Shown in pieces: positions 46,493 to 59,399 of a stretch of DNA of 64,000 nt. This DNA is from Pyrrhosoma nymphula (lineage: Eukaryota; Arthropoda; Insecta; Odonata; Coenagrionidae). Position 1 is the stretch's first letter, and every line of letters starts with the position of its first letter. The stretch spans positions 90,861,838 to 90,925,837 of the forward strand of contig OY754339.1 in NCBI GenBank assembly GCA_963573305.1, given 5' to 3'. Under the pieces are notes generated by a model, which worked only from the letters and a program-made list of their open reading frames with translations, was not told the origin of the DNA and did no database searches. The translations under genes and the position numbers were made by a program.

Positions 46493-47155
46493 CGCTTTTA
46501 TTAAATCAGGATAAAAATACGCCACTATTGATCACATAAATGTACATTGTTTCGCATACATTAATAAAAATCAATAGCATACCTACGGTCTAAGAGAAGA
46601 GGAAATGTAAAAGAAAACAAAAGCAGCAATGTCACCAAATGCAAGGAGGGGTAAAATGACCCCTAGAGGTCCTTCTAGGTAAAACTTATCGCAATGAGGT
46701 GTGAAAAAACGATTACGTTATCATCTTTATATCTCAAGTAAAAAAAGATAAAATTAAAAAATGTGACACAATATTTTTAAAGGATCAAATTAAAAATAGT
46801 CAAAACGTCAATTAACAAACGTCGCTATTTATCACATAAATGTACAATGTTTCGTAGAAATTAATGGTAATTAATAATAATATAGGGTCTAAGGAAAAAA
46901 GAAATTTAAAAAACAAAAGCAGCAATTTCACAGAATGCAAGGTGGGGTCAAATCAAGGTTCTTAGAGTAAGAATACTTTAGTATACTTTAAGAACCTTGG
47001 GGTCAAATAACCCCTAGTGGACCTTCTGGATGAAACGTATCGCAATGAGGTGTGAAAAAACGATTACGATATCATCTTGATATCTCAAGGAAATGCAGGG
47101 AAAAATGAAAAAAAGTCGCAACATTTTTATAGAATCTAATAAAAAATAATCAATA
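46493..47155 (+). repeat. Tandem duplication, 300-bp period
   Basis: ATCACATAAATGTACA.TGTT at 46531 recurs at 46831, exactly 300 bp on. GGTCTAAG.GAA, ACAAAAGCAGCAAT, AATGCAAGG.GGGGT.AAAT, ACCCCTAG.GG.CCTTCT and CGCAATGAGGTGTGAAAAAA follow in both units. Unit 2 is longer because of a 45-bp insertion at 46954. Confidence 0.85.
46944..47008. mobile_element. 45-bp palindromic micro-insertion with 10-bp TSD
   Basis: GGGGTCAAAT is duplicated at 46944-46953 and 46999-47008 around 45 bp with arms AAGGTTCTTA and TAAGAACCTT. Unit 1 of the tandem duplication (GGGGTAAAATGACCCC near 46656) is the empty site. Too short to encode anything. Confidence 0.8.
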
Positions 47156-49895
47156 TAATATTAGTTCGAATTGCGAAAAAAGTGTAAATTGAGGCTGCCC
47201 GTCATTTTATTGTCAATGTAAGTAGCACGGAGCACTTTCAGCTAAAGCTCGTTTCCCTCAGTGGAGAGCGATTCGATGTTTTCATCACAGAGAATGATAA
47301 ATTACTGATTAAATTTCATTTATAATAATTTTCGCCAAGGTTTCATCACACCTGCATTTTCATTTGAGCACTGCGATTCCTATTTCTAAAAGCTAATCGG
47401 CTAAGTGCTAATTCCTCGCAGTGCGAGAGACTTCCACAAAACTGCTAATGAACTAGAATACATTAAACATTCCTGGCACGCTATAATCTATTTTGGCCAT
47501 GCGAAGTTTCTGTTAAATGAATGAAATTAACTTTCATTACATGCAAACGCAAGTTCATTACATAAATTCCCACCGTAACAATGAATCAGATGTCACCGAA
47601 TATTTACCTGAAAACCATTAGCGAATCTGTGAAAAATAAAGCACAGATACATTAAAAAATACCTAACTGATTCGAAGGGTGTTTGGAATAATTTCATTGG
47701 CATAATTTAAGTGTATGTGTGATGCCGAATATGCATCTTGTACTGCGAAGAATTACCTTCGTTGTCTTTTAAACTCGCACATTCGAGCAACTGCAACATG
47801 AAATAGGGTTAACAACGTTTCATTATGAGCCATTTATTAGTATCGGTGACTGCAAAATTTGAATGTTTTAAATTGAAAATAATAAAATGTTCGTCGAGAA
47901 AAGATAAGTCGAGGATTCAGCCAACACTCAACATACACTTTGCACGTAACAAAAAACAAAACTTTTCTCTGAGGCTTCGTGTTAGAAGCGAAAAGGTTTA
48001 TAATAAATTACGAAATATTTGAAGCACTACGCTATGAAACTAACTGTTTGAAGTTAAATAATGGAGCTGCTTTTAATATGGAATGTCTTAATGGGCTCGT
48101 ACCAAGGTCCTCTGCTGTATGTGCGTATGCAATGGATAACTCAAGCTGAGAGCCTGACAGCACGACAGTTTAAATAGTTAGCCAAGAGGTTAGTGTGGCG
48201 ACATGGATAGACAAATTCCCAAATAAAATAATTACAAATACATTGGATAGAAAATTCTGGTACTATTCTTTCTCACAAGAATGTTACTGCTTTTACAAAG
48301 CAGAATAAATTCATTAGATTTTGTCGTAGAAATTTCGTCTTCGTAGTAACTACAGCCAAAGGGTAAAGATAAGGTAGAGAGGGAAGGATACCAGCACAGG
48401 ATACTGCTTTTCTTTTTTAACTTATAATTATACGCAGCATTTGGAGAGAAATTCACCGCATTGTTTTCTATAGGGTATCAATATTTTTATCAGTCATGAG
48501 CTATGGCGGTAACGGGTGATTCATCGAAAATAATCTTTTATATTTGCAAAGTTAGCCCCCATTATCTCTTTAGTATGGTATCTAAAAGTGTAATTTTAAT
48601 AGTGTGGCGTTTTTATGTCTCTTTCCGTATTGGTAGTAAAAAGAAATGACATCACTTGCGGTATATCGAACACCGATTAAAGCTCACCTCATCGACTGCA
48701 GAAATTTCCAATGAGAATTCATCAATGAAGAATAGCCTACGAGTACCTATATATCACTGCTTCCATCCAAACTACACATTGAACGACGTCGCAATTCAGA
48801 AGGAATAACTAGAAGATACAAGCTAGGCCGAGCAATTTATTACTGCTATTTAAATATTGCTGACAGAAATAACCACGACAACATACATCCAAAGACTCAC
48901 AGTGTTATCCGATCCGAATAAATTAATGCTCTGTTATGTAAGCCAAGGAAAGAAAGAATGCCCACTGCTTGCGTAACATGGCCATCTGTTCGGATTTCGA
49001 GAAATTATGTCTGTCAGTCTCGGGTGTCTGGCTACTTAGAACTAAAATCAATAACTACGAGGAATATATAGGTTTAATTTCGGAATTGAACCAATATTAT
49101 GACATAACAATCATCGAACTGTTGGATAGCAATGATTCCTGAATTTCCCTTGGCTGCGTAACAAATACACGAAATTTTGCGGATGCCCTTGAATTATCTA
49201 GATAATAAGGGTTTCCTTGTAATTCTCGAAAGCTTGACACTTTGTTCGAACCACAGGTAATTTCATAACATTTACCATGCAGGTAGTAATCATAGGGAGA
49301 GTTAAAGTGTATTATTTTTGGGAGAGTTAAAGAAGGATTTTCAAAATAGAGAAGTTGTAAGGGCTGTGAGTGCACAGCAAATGCTAGGCAAGCTTAGTTT
49401 AGGTAGAAAAAGAAATACAAAACGTGGGTGATATAGAACGCAATATATGGCAATCTGAATAAATAATAGGTAATTGTGCTATCATTATGGAGAAGAGTTT
49501 TACTTTATGCCAGGATACAAATGAAGTTTAATGCCATCTAATGAAAAAAAAAACTCAATCGCGCAAAAAACAGCTAGAGCTTATTGTTGGGATTATTGTT
49601 GTACTATGAGTATTTGGTACATTCATTTCAGGGATGATAGCCCGTAGATTGAAGCAAGACCCTTTTTTTCGAAATTAATACTCCTGAATATTTAGTTTCG
49701 TAGACTGTTTTCGAAAACATGATCCACGATAAGGCGAGGTCATTCATGTCATCCAGACTTGGTGACCTAACCTAAGCTTAAGTCCTTACATCCACTGGTA
49801 ACATTTAGCTAAAAGGGGGAAAAACACGAAGGACTAAGGTCAATTATTCCCTGGAAACACCGGTTCTCTTAAGGCCAAAGAGCAATTCCGGGCTG
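47156..49895. other. No gene recognised
   Basis: AT-rich with short frames only. Nothing supportable on either strand. Confidence 0.4.
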
Positions 49896-50570
49896 CGGCT
49901 TAAAATGTTTCAATCAACTCCTTCCGCTCCCAAACGATTCACCTTGTCGAATCAAACGGCCGCTGCCGCAGGGCGGAAGCGGCCACGCCGGGAGTTAGTA
50001 TACATAAGCCTTTCATTCCCCGCATCTCAGACGTCAGGAAAAAAAAACCCTGAAATATATTCGTGAGGACTAGAATGAAAGGATGCTGGAGACTTTATTT
50101 TCTAGCCTTTCGGTCACAATTGAGATTTACATCCCATTTCGTGGCACGCCTTTTATGCAGTCACACTCACGGAAGAACATACTCGCCAGCGCTCCCACTT
50201 CGTGGTTTTCGGAGGACATAAAAAAAGGAAAACGCATCATCTACCCTCCTCCCTAATCTAACCACTCTCTTCTCATGGGCCGCCGTAATGAAGCCATTTT
50301 TTGTGGCACACGTGACGCGCCCGCCGCTCGCTTGCTTTGGCGCGCGCGATACGAACACAATGCGGGCGGGGGACACATGCCCTCCGGAGGCAATGACACC
50401 CACCCCCATGAATATATTCGGAAGTATCAATGCCGCCTGATGGTCTACTTTGGAAACGGTGGCGGCGTATAAACTTGTCCCCATCATTGGGCATTCAACC
50501 AGCTGATTGGTATCGAATACGTAGTATTGAATACAATCTTTATCGTTCAGGTACTTTAAGTCCACTGGAA
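49896..50570. other. GC-rich island with unidentified minus-strand frame
   Basis: 49950-50010 and 50270-50480 are GC-rich. A minus frame 50565-50167 of 132 residues (HQAALILPNIFMGVGVIASG, then GGHVSPARIVFV) crosses it. No family recognised. It could be a host exon or promoter region. Confidence 0.25.
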
Positions 50571-51270
50571 TATTGAAACAAAATTACATGCCACAACAAA
50601 TAGCGTCAATGGTGACTACAATACATACTAATTTCACTAAGGAGGATTACATATAAATCAACAATAATCAATGAATAAGATTATACGTAACTAGTTGTGA
50701 TCGGCACATAACTCATTATTACAAAATCTCTCCCCGAAAGTGCTAGAAAAGATGCAACATAACCTAAGATAAGACTTCGTGCATAACGCATTGATTATTT
50801 TAATACATATTTAATGTAATATTTATTTATCCATTGAATCAACATAACAATCAGGGCAACAGTAGACAGGGAATCAGGGCAACAATACAAAGATTTAAGA
50901 TCACGCATTAGGGATTGAGAAATTAAAACAGGCAGCATAGATTATCAATCGCATTACTTGCACATTATATATAAAGCATTAATATAAATTAATAGACAGA
51001 GCATCATACAGTATGATAATACGATAGAGCATGACTAAACTCATTCAACATTGCATTAAAAAGATGTGAAAATCACAGATATGAAATCACATTTCAAGAA
51101 CTGATAGTACGGATTTGATATCAGAAGATAAATAAAGTTACACAAATGATCAGATTGGTTGGCTTTTGGACTTGAATAAATTTGATTGTATTTAGGCTTG
51201 AATTCGTGGTAGTGATAGATATCCATTTTGAATTTTTAAAACTTCGTACTTTTCCACACTTTATTTAAAA
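50571..51270. other. No gene recognised
   Basis: AT-rich, nothing supportable. Confidence 0.4.
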
Positions 51271-51640
51271 ACTGCGACCGGTTTCGCCTTAATAAGGCAT
51301 CTTCTGGCACATCCTGAAGCTTTGAGCATTACACAGGGAAAGTTAAAAAAAATTGGATGGGTTGGTTTGAAATGGGGGAGAGAGGAATGTTAGAGGCAGA
51401 GTGAGGAAAAAACAGGGAGGAAGAGTATTTTTTTTGTACTCATAGCAAGGTTGAGGCCGAGAACTATTGGGAATTGGGCAAAGATTTGAAGTTGTACACC
51501 GACTCCTTACGTACAGAATGTGGAGTAGGGTTGGTGGAAAATTGGAAGAGGAAAGGAAGGAAAGTGAATCGGGAGGAGGATAGTGGGAGGAGTAGAAGGT
51601 CACCAAGATACGCTGTTTTCTATTTTTTTATATGGTGCAG
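51215..51640 (-). mobile_element. Penelope-like element 3' end: C-rich UTR, hammerhead-like motif, tail
   Basis: Read on the minus strand, 51610-51350 is pyrimidine-rich like the PLE 3' UTRs at 1020 and 27340. The hammerhead-like core follows at 51306-51276: CAGAAGA (CTGAAGA with U4 changed), an extra T, a GCCTT/AAGGC hairpin, GAA, ACCGGT, C. The end GTGTGGAAAAGTACGAAGTT at 51261-51242 resembles the tail ACGGAAAACTACGAAC of the foldback at 39654. The GIY-YIG frame itself is not visible. Confidence 0.6.
51276..51306 (-). ncRNA. Hammerhead-like motif
   Basis: Core detailed in the enclosing PLE 3' end. The palindromic ACCGGT after GAA is the same as in the motif at 1193. Confidence 0.5.
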
Positions 51641-51744
51641 GGGAAGAGTGGTTAAAAAAACACAGCCCATTGAGCTCAGCATCGTTAAAAAATGGGGAAA
51701 ATTTCCGAATTAGATGTTAATATAGGAAAATTGACCTAAGGGTT

Positions 51745-51905
51745 CCATTTCGGTGCAAATTTGGTGAGGTGGCTAGAATACTGGCTTCCTATCAAGAGGG
51801 TCCCAGTTCCTATCTCGGCAGTCGCGGAGATATTTCCGAGTAAATACATAGATCTTTACTTGGGTGCTGTGTAGTGAGGACCTTCATGGTAACCATAAGT
51901 ATAGC
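51745..51905 (+). repeat. tRNA-derived SINE-like sequence
   Basis: GAGGTGGCTAGAATACTGGC resembles an A-box region, and GGGTCCCAGTTCCTATCTCG lies 35 bp on, at B-box distance although the match is poor. Low confidence. Confidence 0.3.
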
Positions 51906-53267
51906 TGGCATTTTATTTATTCGTTCAAAATTAGTATTTCCTCGCGTAGTTTTTCAACCAAAAGTCCATTTAGTACTTTCTCTTTAAGGTGGTTCCACCG
52001 TAAAATGACTTAAATGCCATTTTATATATATTCTGTCTACTTATAGAAAATGTTGTACTCTATCTGATATGAATAACAAAGTAACACCATTCCACGCTAT
52101 TTTATTCTATAATTGAACTTGAAATTACATGGTGTTCAATGGCGGAATGAGATAAACACGAGGAAAAATAGTATTTTTCCATAAAATATAAATGCCATTT
52201 TTGCGGAAAACTATTTATAAGAAGGAAATACTCCAGAGAAATTAAATAAAAATAAAATATAGGCATCTTACCAACTTATTTGTTTAGTTATTGAAGAATT
52301 AATTCCATAATTGAAGTCAAAGTGCGGTAATTCGTAGGAAATGGCGCTGCAGTCGGCTCCTATGGCTGAAAAAAGTGCTTATTTAAAATACATTCGTGGA
52401 ATAATCTGTACATGTTGTACCTTACTATAGGGTTTCTATAGGTAACGCATTTCATCAGCGAAAGCAGGATTTTTTGGACAAAATATAAAAAACGTGGGAT
52501 TTAGTATTTGTTTTGACTCACGCAGTCGCGGCGGAACCTCCTTAAACTATTCCAGCAAAAAAATTTATTTTTCGTAAAAAATCCCTTCGATTGGTCTTAT
52601 TGCGTTCATATTTCAAGATATTTCTCCAGGTTTGAACTCGAGTTCCCCTGTCAGTAGCCACTGCAGTGCCTTGATAGTTGGGGATCGAGTTGTTGGGGTC
52701 GCAAGGCACCAGCTTTCCTTCCCCAGAGCCCGGGTTGGTATTCCAGCTGTAGAGGAGATTTTTCTGTGAATACTCTCGTCCAAAAATGGAGTGTTGTGTG
52801 AAGAGCACTTCCAGCGTGTCACTCTGTCGGATGGGACGTTAAACTGGTCCCTTTGTCGCCATCTCCTTAAGATCAGGCTAATGTCGACGCAGGATTCCTC
52901 TCCACCGTTTCTTCATTCACCAAAGGAAACCTTCCTTACAAACCTAATCACATACTCAAAAAGGCAAAAATTACCTCCGTTGTCGGTCGCCTGCGAAATA
53001 ATCGAATCTCAGTTTCTCGGAGTTTGACCATGGAAGTCTTAATATTTTACCCACTCTGAGAACAAGGGAACAACTGCTGTCAGCAACGGGTAATTGGTCG
53101 ACAATGAAGTGAGCAGTATATCGTCTTTAATAAGCAATCGTAGATTTTCCATAGAATTGCTATTTGGCTTTCTGCGTATTGAATGACCATACGATAATAT
53201 AATAATTGTAAAAATGAGAATAAGTGAAATGTTAAAAACTTATAGCCTTTAGGAAAAGTAATTGAAT
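51906..53267. other. No identified gene; possible SINE-like piece at 52640-52760
   Basis: GCCCGGGTTGGTATTCCAGC near 52729 resembles a TPsiC arm and is preceded by GGGGTCGCAAGGCACC. Beyond that, nothing supportable. Confidence 0.3.
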
Positions 53268-53519
53268 AGTTTAAAAACTATAAAACTGATGATCTGAGGC
53301 CTGACCTTGTGGAAATTATGGATATCCATGATGAGAAAACCACCTTTGTTATTTCCATTAACTTTCTTACGCTGGCACGACGCGCGTTTCACCACACTAT
53401 GGCATATTCATGTGCCTGCACATGAGTATGCCACAGTGCGGTGAAACGCGCGTCGTGCCAGCGTAAGAAAGTTTATGGAAATAACAAAGGTGGTTTTCTC
53501 ATGATGGAGTTTAAAAACT
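53268..53519 (-). mobile_element. Foldback hammerhead-like element with TSD (family with 63683)
   Basis: AGTTTAAAAACT is duplicated at 53268-53279 and 53508-53519 around a 228-bp insert. Long arms include CTTACGCTGGCACGACGCGC (53367) and GCGCGTCGTGCCAGCGTAAG (53448). Each arm reads GAA, the palindrome ACGCGCGT, C, GTGCC. On the minus strand GGCAC lies ahead of it and can pair with GTGCC as stem I, while the expected CTGATGA is reduced to ATGAA. The minus-strand tail TTCCACAAGGTCAGGCCTCA ends in CATCAGTTTTAT. Confidence 0.85.
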
Positions 53520-56500
53520 GTTAAATAATTAGGGAGAAGTAAAAAAATGACGCAGGATAAATAAGAGGAGTTAATGAAAATTACGAGATATGACAGCCTT
53601 GGGCTGGAAGCTGAAACATCAATGGAAATCGTTATCGAGACCTATAACTTGTACATAATATTTGACAAAAGAATAATTGAAATTGAATTTATGAGGGTGT
53701 ATTTAGAGCTTTATTAAAGTTGTGTAAATCCCAAAAATCAGCATGCAGCCACAGGTATACAGCTACAGGGACATGGCATGACGCACGGAGGGAAATATTC
53801 AATTTTCTTTGAAGAAAGTACGCGGCTTCGGGAGAAACTCTCGAAAAAATTTGAGTGCTTAAAGTGTTTGGAGCGATTTTTGTTTCAGAACAGATGAGCG
53901 TCAAAATTTGCATACGTGTCATTGTAATATACGTAGATAAAAGTGAAAAAAACTGCATGTTACCGATTTAGTTTCTAAGCAATTCAATGCTATTTTAACA
54001 CGTAGCCACATGGCACATGACATATATTTCGTAATAATTCGATTACATATGAACAGATTTTCTCTTCAACGCAAAATAATACGTTTAATATTATTATAAT
54101 GGTAACTAAAAAATATCAAGGTACCATGCCGAGTAAAAAAAGCGTATTTATATATGGTTTTCACCTGGATTTCGGATTCAGCGCCGAAAATCCAAGTAAT
54201 ACCAATGCTTTTATGAAGGCAAAATATTTGAAAATATCATTCGTGCATCATTTACATTACCGCATGAATGGTGATTTCACCGTATACACTGATGTAATTA
54301 TGTGAAATGTGGTCCGAGAATCTTTTCCACTTACTTAAAAAGTTATTAAAATGTACACTCATTGACTCGCTATTACCGCTCCTGCCACCTTGAGAGCAAA
54401 GATGTCCCGGCAAAGCACAAGAAATATTTTCATCAGCATTGCGACTCCAATCGTAAAACCCAAACAGATGTTTGAGAGAATTATTGAACCGTTGTCGGCG
54501 AATGAGCGGCGGTGAGTGGCCCAGAAGAAAAAAGGCTAAGCAAGCACTGGTAGGCCCCGTTATTAGACTACCCAGTTATATAGTGGGAAAGAATAGTAGC
54601 TTGTCTACCACAAGCCAATGTTTTAACACGAAGATAAGCCACTCTTTATTTACCTAAATAGTATTTTAAAAAATTAAAATAAGGGATTTTTCTCAACTCT
54701 GCAATGAATTACAGCAAACATTTTTCCGTACCTACACGATTAAAGTAAATAAAATAAACCTCATATAAGATAAAAAAAAGAACTGCTAGGACGTTGAAAC
54801 TAACGTAAGAAGTTTTCTCTGCTTGATCCTGATTTAGAACGCTGAAGTATTTCTGAGGATACTCTATCCCAAGTTCCTTCAATTGCACTGGAGCGGCACC
54901 TACTAAATCATTGTTGATTTTATTGCGTTGTAATGAGAAACAACTGATACGATAGACATAATGTGACGTGATGCAGCTAATTGATTCATTGGTAATCGAA
55001 CGAAAACTTGAGTCGTATTGTGTACAAGGGAATGAAGGCAGTTGATGCGAGGCAGATGACTTCTTGGGAAGGTTGGGAGTGGTTTTGTATGGCTGAAACA
55101 GTAACGAAAATACCTAAGTATTAGATTACATTAGCAGCCGCCTTGGTCACCAAAGGCTGATGTTATGAGGTATTCATCCGTAGAATGATAACACATGAAC
55201 AGCGAACAGGAAGAAAATTATCGATAACAATGATCAATATGTGTAGAGACATTAGCTAGAATACTATTGAAGTCAAACACTTCAGAAATAGGCCTGCACA
55301 GAGCGTTGAAGATACGGAGCAACTGCATTTTGAGGGCGATAGGGAAAATCGTCGGATTTTATTTCCATGGAAGGGGAATATCAGGTGATTTAGGGTAGAA
55401 CATGAAAAGAGCAGAGACGGTTTGTACTTAGAGAAGGCTGAAGAGATAAGCTGTTGTCACTCAAACAAGAGCTAGAAGAGCTCAAGATCCAGTAAAGCAA
55501 AAGAGGGTATCATTTATTGGTGTAGAGACAGAATATAATGGGCAATAAAAGGTAACTTTTGGATATAAGATGAAATGAGGCAAATGCTATACGACGAAAC
55601 ACTGTGTTGAAAATGATGACAATTACCGAAACAGGTTGAATTAAAGATTCGTCTGTGGAAAGTTATAAGGAGTCTTTATTAGTCATTTCAGCCACAATTT
55701 TGGAAGAAAGAAATAAATTGAAGCCTGTTTTGTGTTGGTAATGTTTACTGTCTTGGCCGGTAAAATTATGTCTTAAACGCCTCCTAAAATGCAGTAGTGA
55801 GTATGCTTGATTAACTGCATTTCTAATTGTGATGACGCTCATAAATGGAATTGTATAATTGAATTTGGCTCGCAAGGTATTTCAAACGAACTGTTTCATA
55901 TAACAGGTAGTTAAGAATACAATTGTAAGAGGTATTTGGAGAAATGGAAATGCGGAAACATCAAAGAACGTTGAAAATCAAATGATCGAACAGAATCACC
56001 TATGGGGAAGTCCTACACCAAGTTGGTCAGAATGATTCTTAATCACAACTGTACAAATTTGATTAACCAAAAATAGGTATTCACATTTTTAGACATGATA
56101 GCCTGAAAGCAATTTCAAAGGAGAAATGAATGAGTAGAATTAGCTAGGAAGACCGTGGAGGGTAAACTATGAGATAAGCTCAAAGTGAATACTTATGCGA
56201 TTAGCGGTTACTGAAATTAGTTTAACAGGATATCTGCTGCAAACCTATCTTCGGCTTGATGGCTGCAGATATGACAAGTGAAATATAAAAATTACAGGTA
56301 GTACGTAATTCAATAAAAATCCAGTGCCGAGTAGCACTAAATAATACGTATAATGACTCGTAGACTTTTATAGTATGACTCATAAATAAAATATCGCGCT
56401 CAACTTTTATGCAACCGTCGATGTTTTTCTTTCTCTTAAACATGCTCTCTTATACGCTCGACCAGGGGAACTCATAATTCTTCTATGACTTTCTCCACGT

Positions 56501-57003
56501 TATAATAATGGCAGCATCGAAAGGAAAATATTCGTTAGAATTATTAATTTTTAGTTAATACTATAATTTTATCAAACACTGATCATATTTATTACGCGGC
56601 TATAAAGCGATGTACCTGTATTTTCTGATTTGTTTTGAATGCCCTATTGTGATATTAGTTACTTACGTTGAATGATTTCTAATTAAAAAACGATTTTCCC
56701 ACGAACTTAATCGTCAACTAAATAAAATCTAGTCATGCCTCTAGAAAGTAGATATCCATGCTAGTAAACGCCAACTGAATTGTCTGAAACAAGAAAGGAA
56801 TAAAATGCTTTTAAAAGGTAGTAGAGAGAGAGATATCTTTGTGACTTTCAAGTATTTTTTTCCTTAAAGAAATAAGCGAGAACCTCTTAGAATTTTGAAG
56901 GCTCTCATCAATCATCTCTGGTCATTTTAGAATTTTTCCGCAGGCAGGGCCCAAAAAAAATACGGAAGAGGACTAAATTCGTTTTTATGAAGCTTCAGTG
57001 CTT
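53520..57003. other. No gene recognised
   Basis: About 3.5 kb of AT-rich sequence with short frames, none resembling a known protein. No inverted repeat or simple repeat stood out. Confidence 0.4.
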
Positions 57004-57060
57004 GCACTAATTGAAAAGAAAGTTTAAATCCGCACTAATTGAAAAGAAAGTTTAAATCCA
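57004..57060 (+). repeat. 28-bp tandem duplication
   Basis: GCACTAATTGAAAAGAAAGT followed by TTAAATCC occurs twice in a row with no difference. Confidence 0.9.
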
Positions 57061-57419
57061 TCCTTTCTGCGTTCATTACCGATCGAAAACGCAGACGGCG
57101 ACTTCGCGACTAACCATGAACTGTACACCACGTAGAGTGAAATTCGCCATGAAAACCATTTTTAACCCATGAACAGGGTGACGATCGTAAAAATAGATTC
57201 CCATTAATTAATACGACAAAGAAATTGACTCTGAAGCAAAATGTCCACCGTGAATGCGTAAAAAAGGGTTCGTTTATTCTGTCAATCAAAGAGTCATTCT
57301 CTCCGTCCATATTTTTTCCCTTGATATCGATTTCCCTGTCAAAAAAATGCATCCCCTTTTCAATCCATTCTACCCGATAAGGATGTAAAAAAAATTAAAC
57401 CCTAATTATGCCGTAACCC

Positions 57420-58068
57420 TAGAGTGAATATTCGTTCCCTTTGTAAGAGTAACCCCGACCGACCCTTGACTCCTCGGTCTCCCGACTGCATCAACCCCAT
57501 CTCCAACCTCGAAGTTGACTCCCTTCCCCTACTCGCCCCCACCCCCGCACCCTCCCACCCCTCCCAAGTCTCCTGCCCAACCCCCTCCACCATCCCATTA
57601 CGTCCCCGAGCCGACCCCCACCCTCACTCCTCCCCCCACACCCCCACCGGCTCGGCTGGGGGGATGTAGGGGGCGTGGCCTATCGCGTCGGGCGAATCCC
57701 GAAGCCCAAGCTCGACGCCCAATCGCTGGAGCCAAACCGAACGCACTCCCTTTTGTCTTCTCTTATCCCTCCTGCCCACCCCAACCTCACTCAGTTCGGC
57801 GTTTCACTTCTCCGCTCTGCGACACAACTCTTCCCCTTCCCTCCCGTCGCAAGCGGGAGAGGGCAAACTCATCCCCCTTCTTCACCGATATCCTCCTCCC
57901 TGCCACCTCCCCATAGCCACGGAGCCTCGTCAGTGAGTCGGGGGCAGTCGTCCGGGTTCGCCGGCGACCGCGGGCGTCCTCCCGCCGGCTCCTCACGGCG
58001 CGGTCGGCACCTACCGCTGCTCTGCGGTCGGAGCTTCGTCTGGCGGATCCCCGACGCGTCGCTTCGGC
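57420..58068. other. GC- and CpG-rich island
   Basis: C-rich in the first half, CpG-rich in the second (57940-58068). All forward frames are partly open with Pro/Ser/Arg-rich content. One begins NIRSLCKSN, which could echo a non-LTR endonuclease start, but the rest does not follow. It is the target of the Transib-type insertion at 58074. Possible host promoter or first exon. Confidence 0.35.
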
Positions 58069-58656
58069 CGTCCCACACTGGCCTGAGAGCCCAGTTTTTC
58101 TGGTCAAAAATCGATTTTTTTCGAATCTCTGAAATGTCATCATAAATGTTCTTTTAATGAAGGTAAATCATTACCAATTTCAGAATTTTCACGTTTGGAT
58201 TACCCAAATCCAATTATTAATGCCGAATGCAAGATGGGACTAGGTTACCTCGATAACATCGTAAATTCACGCCAGAAAAGGTAAGTTGCATCGTTTAAGA
58301 AAACCCTATCGTTGTCACTAAATTTACGACTTATTTATACAAAGTATTTATTTAGCATGGTATAAATGTTGATTACGGTGCAAAATCGATAAATGATGCA
58401 ACGATCTTAAGTATTAATTCCATGGCCAGTAGTAATTCAATTCCCTTTTCTGGCGTAAATTTACGATATTATTGAGGTAATCTGGTCCCATCTAGCATCC
58501 GTCAGTATAAATTGGATTTGGGTCATCCGACAGTGAAAATTTCAGAAATAGGTAATGAATTACCTTCATTATGAGAACACTTATGATGACATTACTGAGG
58601 TTCGAAATAATCAATTTTTTACCAGAAAAAATGGGCTCTCAGATCACTGTGCGTCC
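58069..58656. mobile_element. Transib-type non-autonomous DNA transposon
   Basis: The 578-bp element 58074-58651 has inverted arms of about 200 bp (for example CTGAGAGCCC at 58083 against GGGCTCTCAG at 58633) around a loop at about 58285-58448. Its outer ends read CACACTG on the left and CACAGTG on the right (as complement), matching the CACWRTG heptamer typical of Transib and RAG signal ends. CGTCC flanks both sides (58069-58073 and 58652-58656): a 5-bp GC-rich target duplication, as expected for Transib. No transposase. Confidence 0.8.
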
Positions 58657-59395
58657 CCGGAAGGGAAAAAAAACACCACACCTACGAGTACTGCGTCCAT
58701 GAATTTTACATTTTTGGGGGGCTTGACGTGTGAAGAGGAGAATGCACGATGGAAGACAGAAGAAATAGTGCTTTGCATGAGTAGGTATAATAAAAAAACA
58801 ATTTAAAAAAAATATTTAAAAAATACAAAAATTAAATATCTTAACTTCGTAATTACGAAAAAAATATTTTCCCAAGTGAGTGAAAGTTTAGCCTAGTACT
58901 GGAAATAATGAAATAAAATTCAAGGAAATTAGCCTCACAATGACAAGACCACAACGAAAAGCATGGGGTGCTCTTTCATATTCGACATCTACATAAATTC
59001 ATTAAATATGAAGATTTTGGTATTCAAGGGAATAGAGAACTTCAATACTTGAAAATTTCTAGAAAGTATTTCAATGACTTAAAGTTAAGGTGCGAAATAT
59101 TAAATGAGGTCGCACTTCATGCTTTAACTCGATTATGAGCTGCATGCATTCGGGGGGGAAGGAAAGTGATATCCGACAGGGTGAGAGGATCGAAGGGGCA
59201 AGTTTAGGGTTGAAAAGAACCATATAGAAAGTAAATGAAATGAGATATAGGAGCGGGTGATGTCTACGGATTCAGGGAACTTGGGAGTATTTAATCGAAT
59301 GTATTAAGGCAAAATGAAGTGGCAACCATGGATCCATTGAACTATGAAAGAGCGATTTCAAGAAAAACACGTAATATTTTATTTAGAAAATAAAT
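58657..59395. other. No gene recognised
   Basis: AT-rich. Nothing supportable. Confidence 0.4.
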
Positions 59396-59399
59396 AGGC

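Noticed and set aside
57424..58145. Overlapping Pro/Arg-rich frames as coding exons
   Set aside because: All three forward frames are open in the GC-rich tract, and one continues into the Transib-type insertion.
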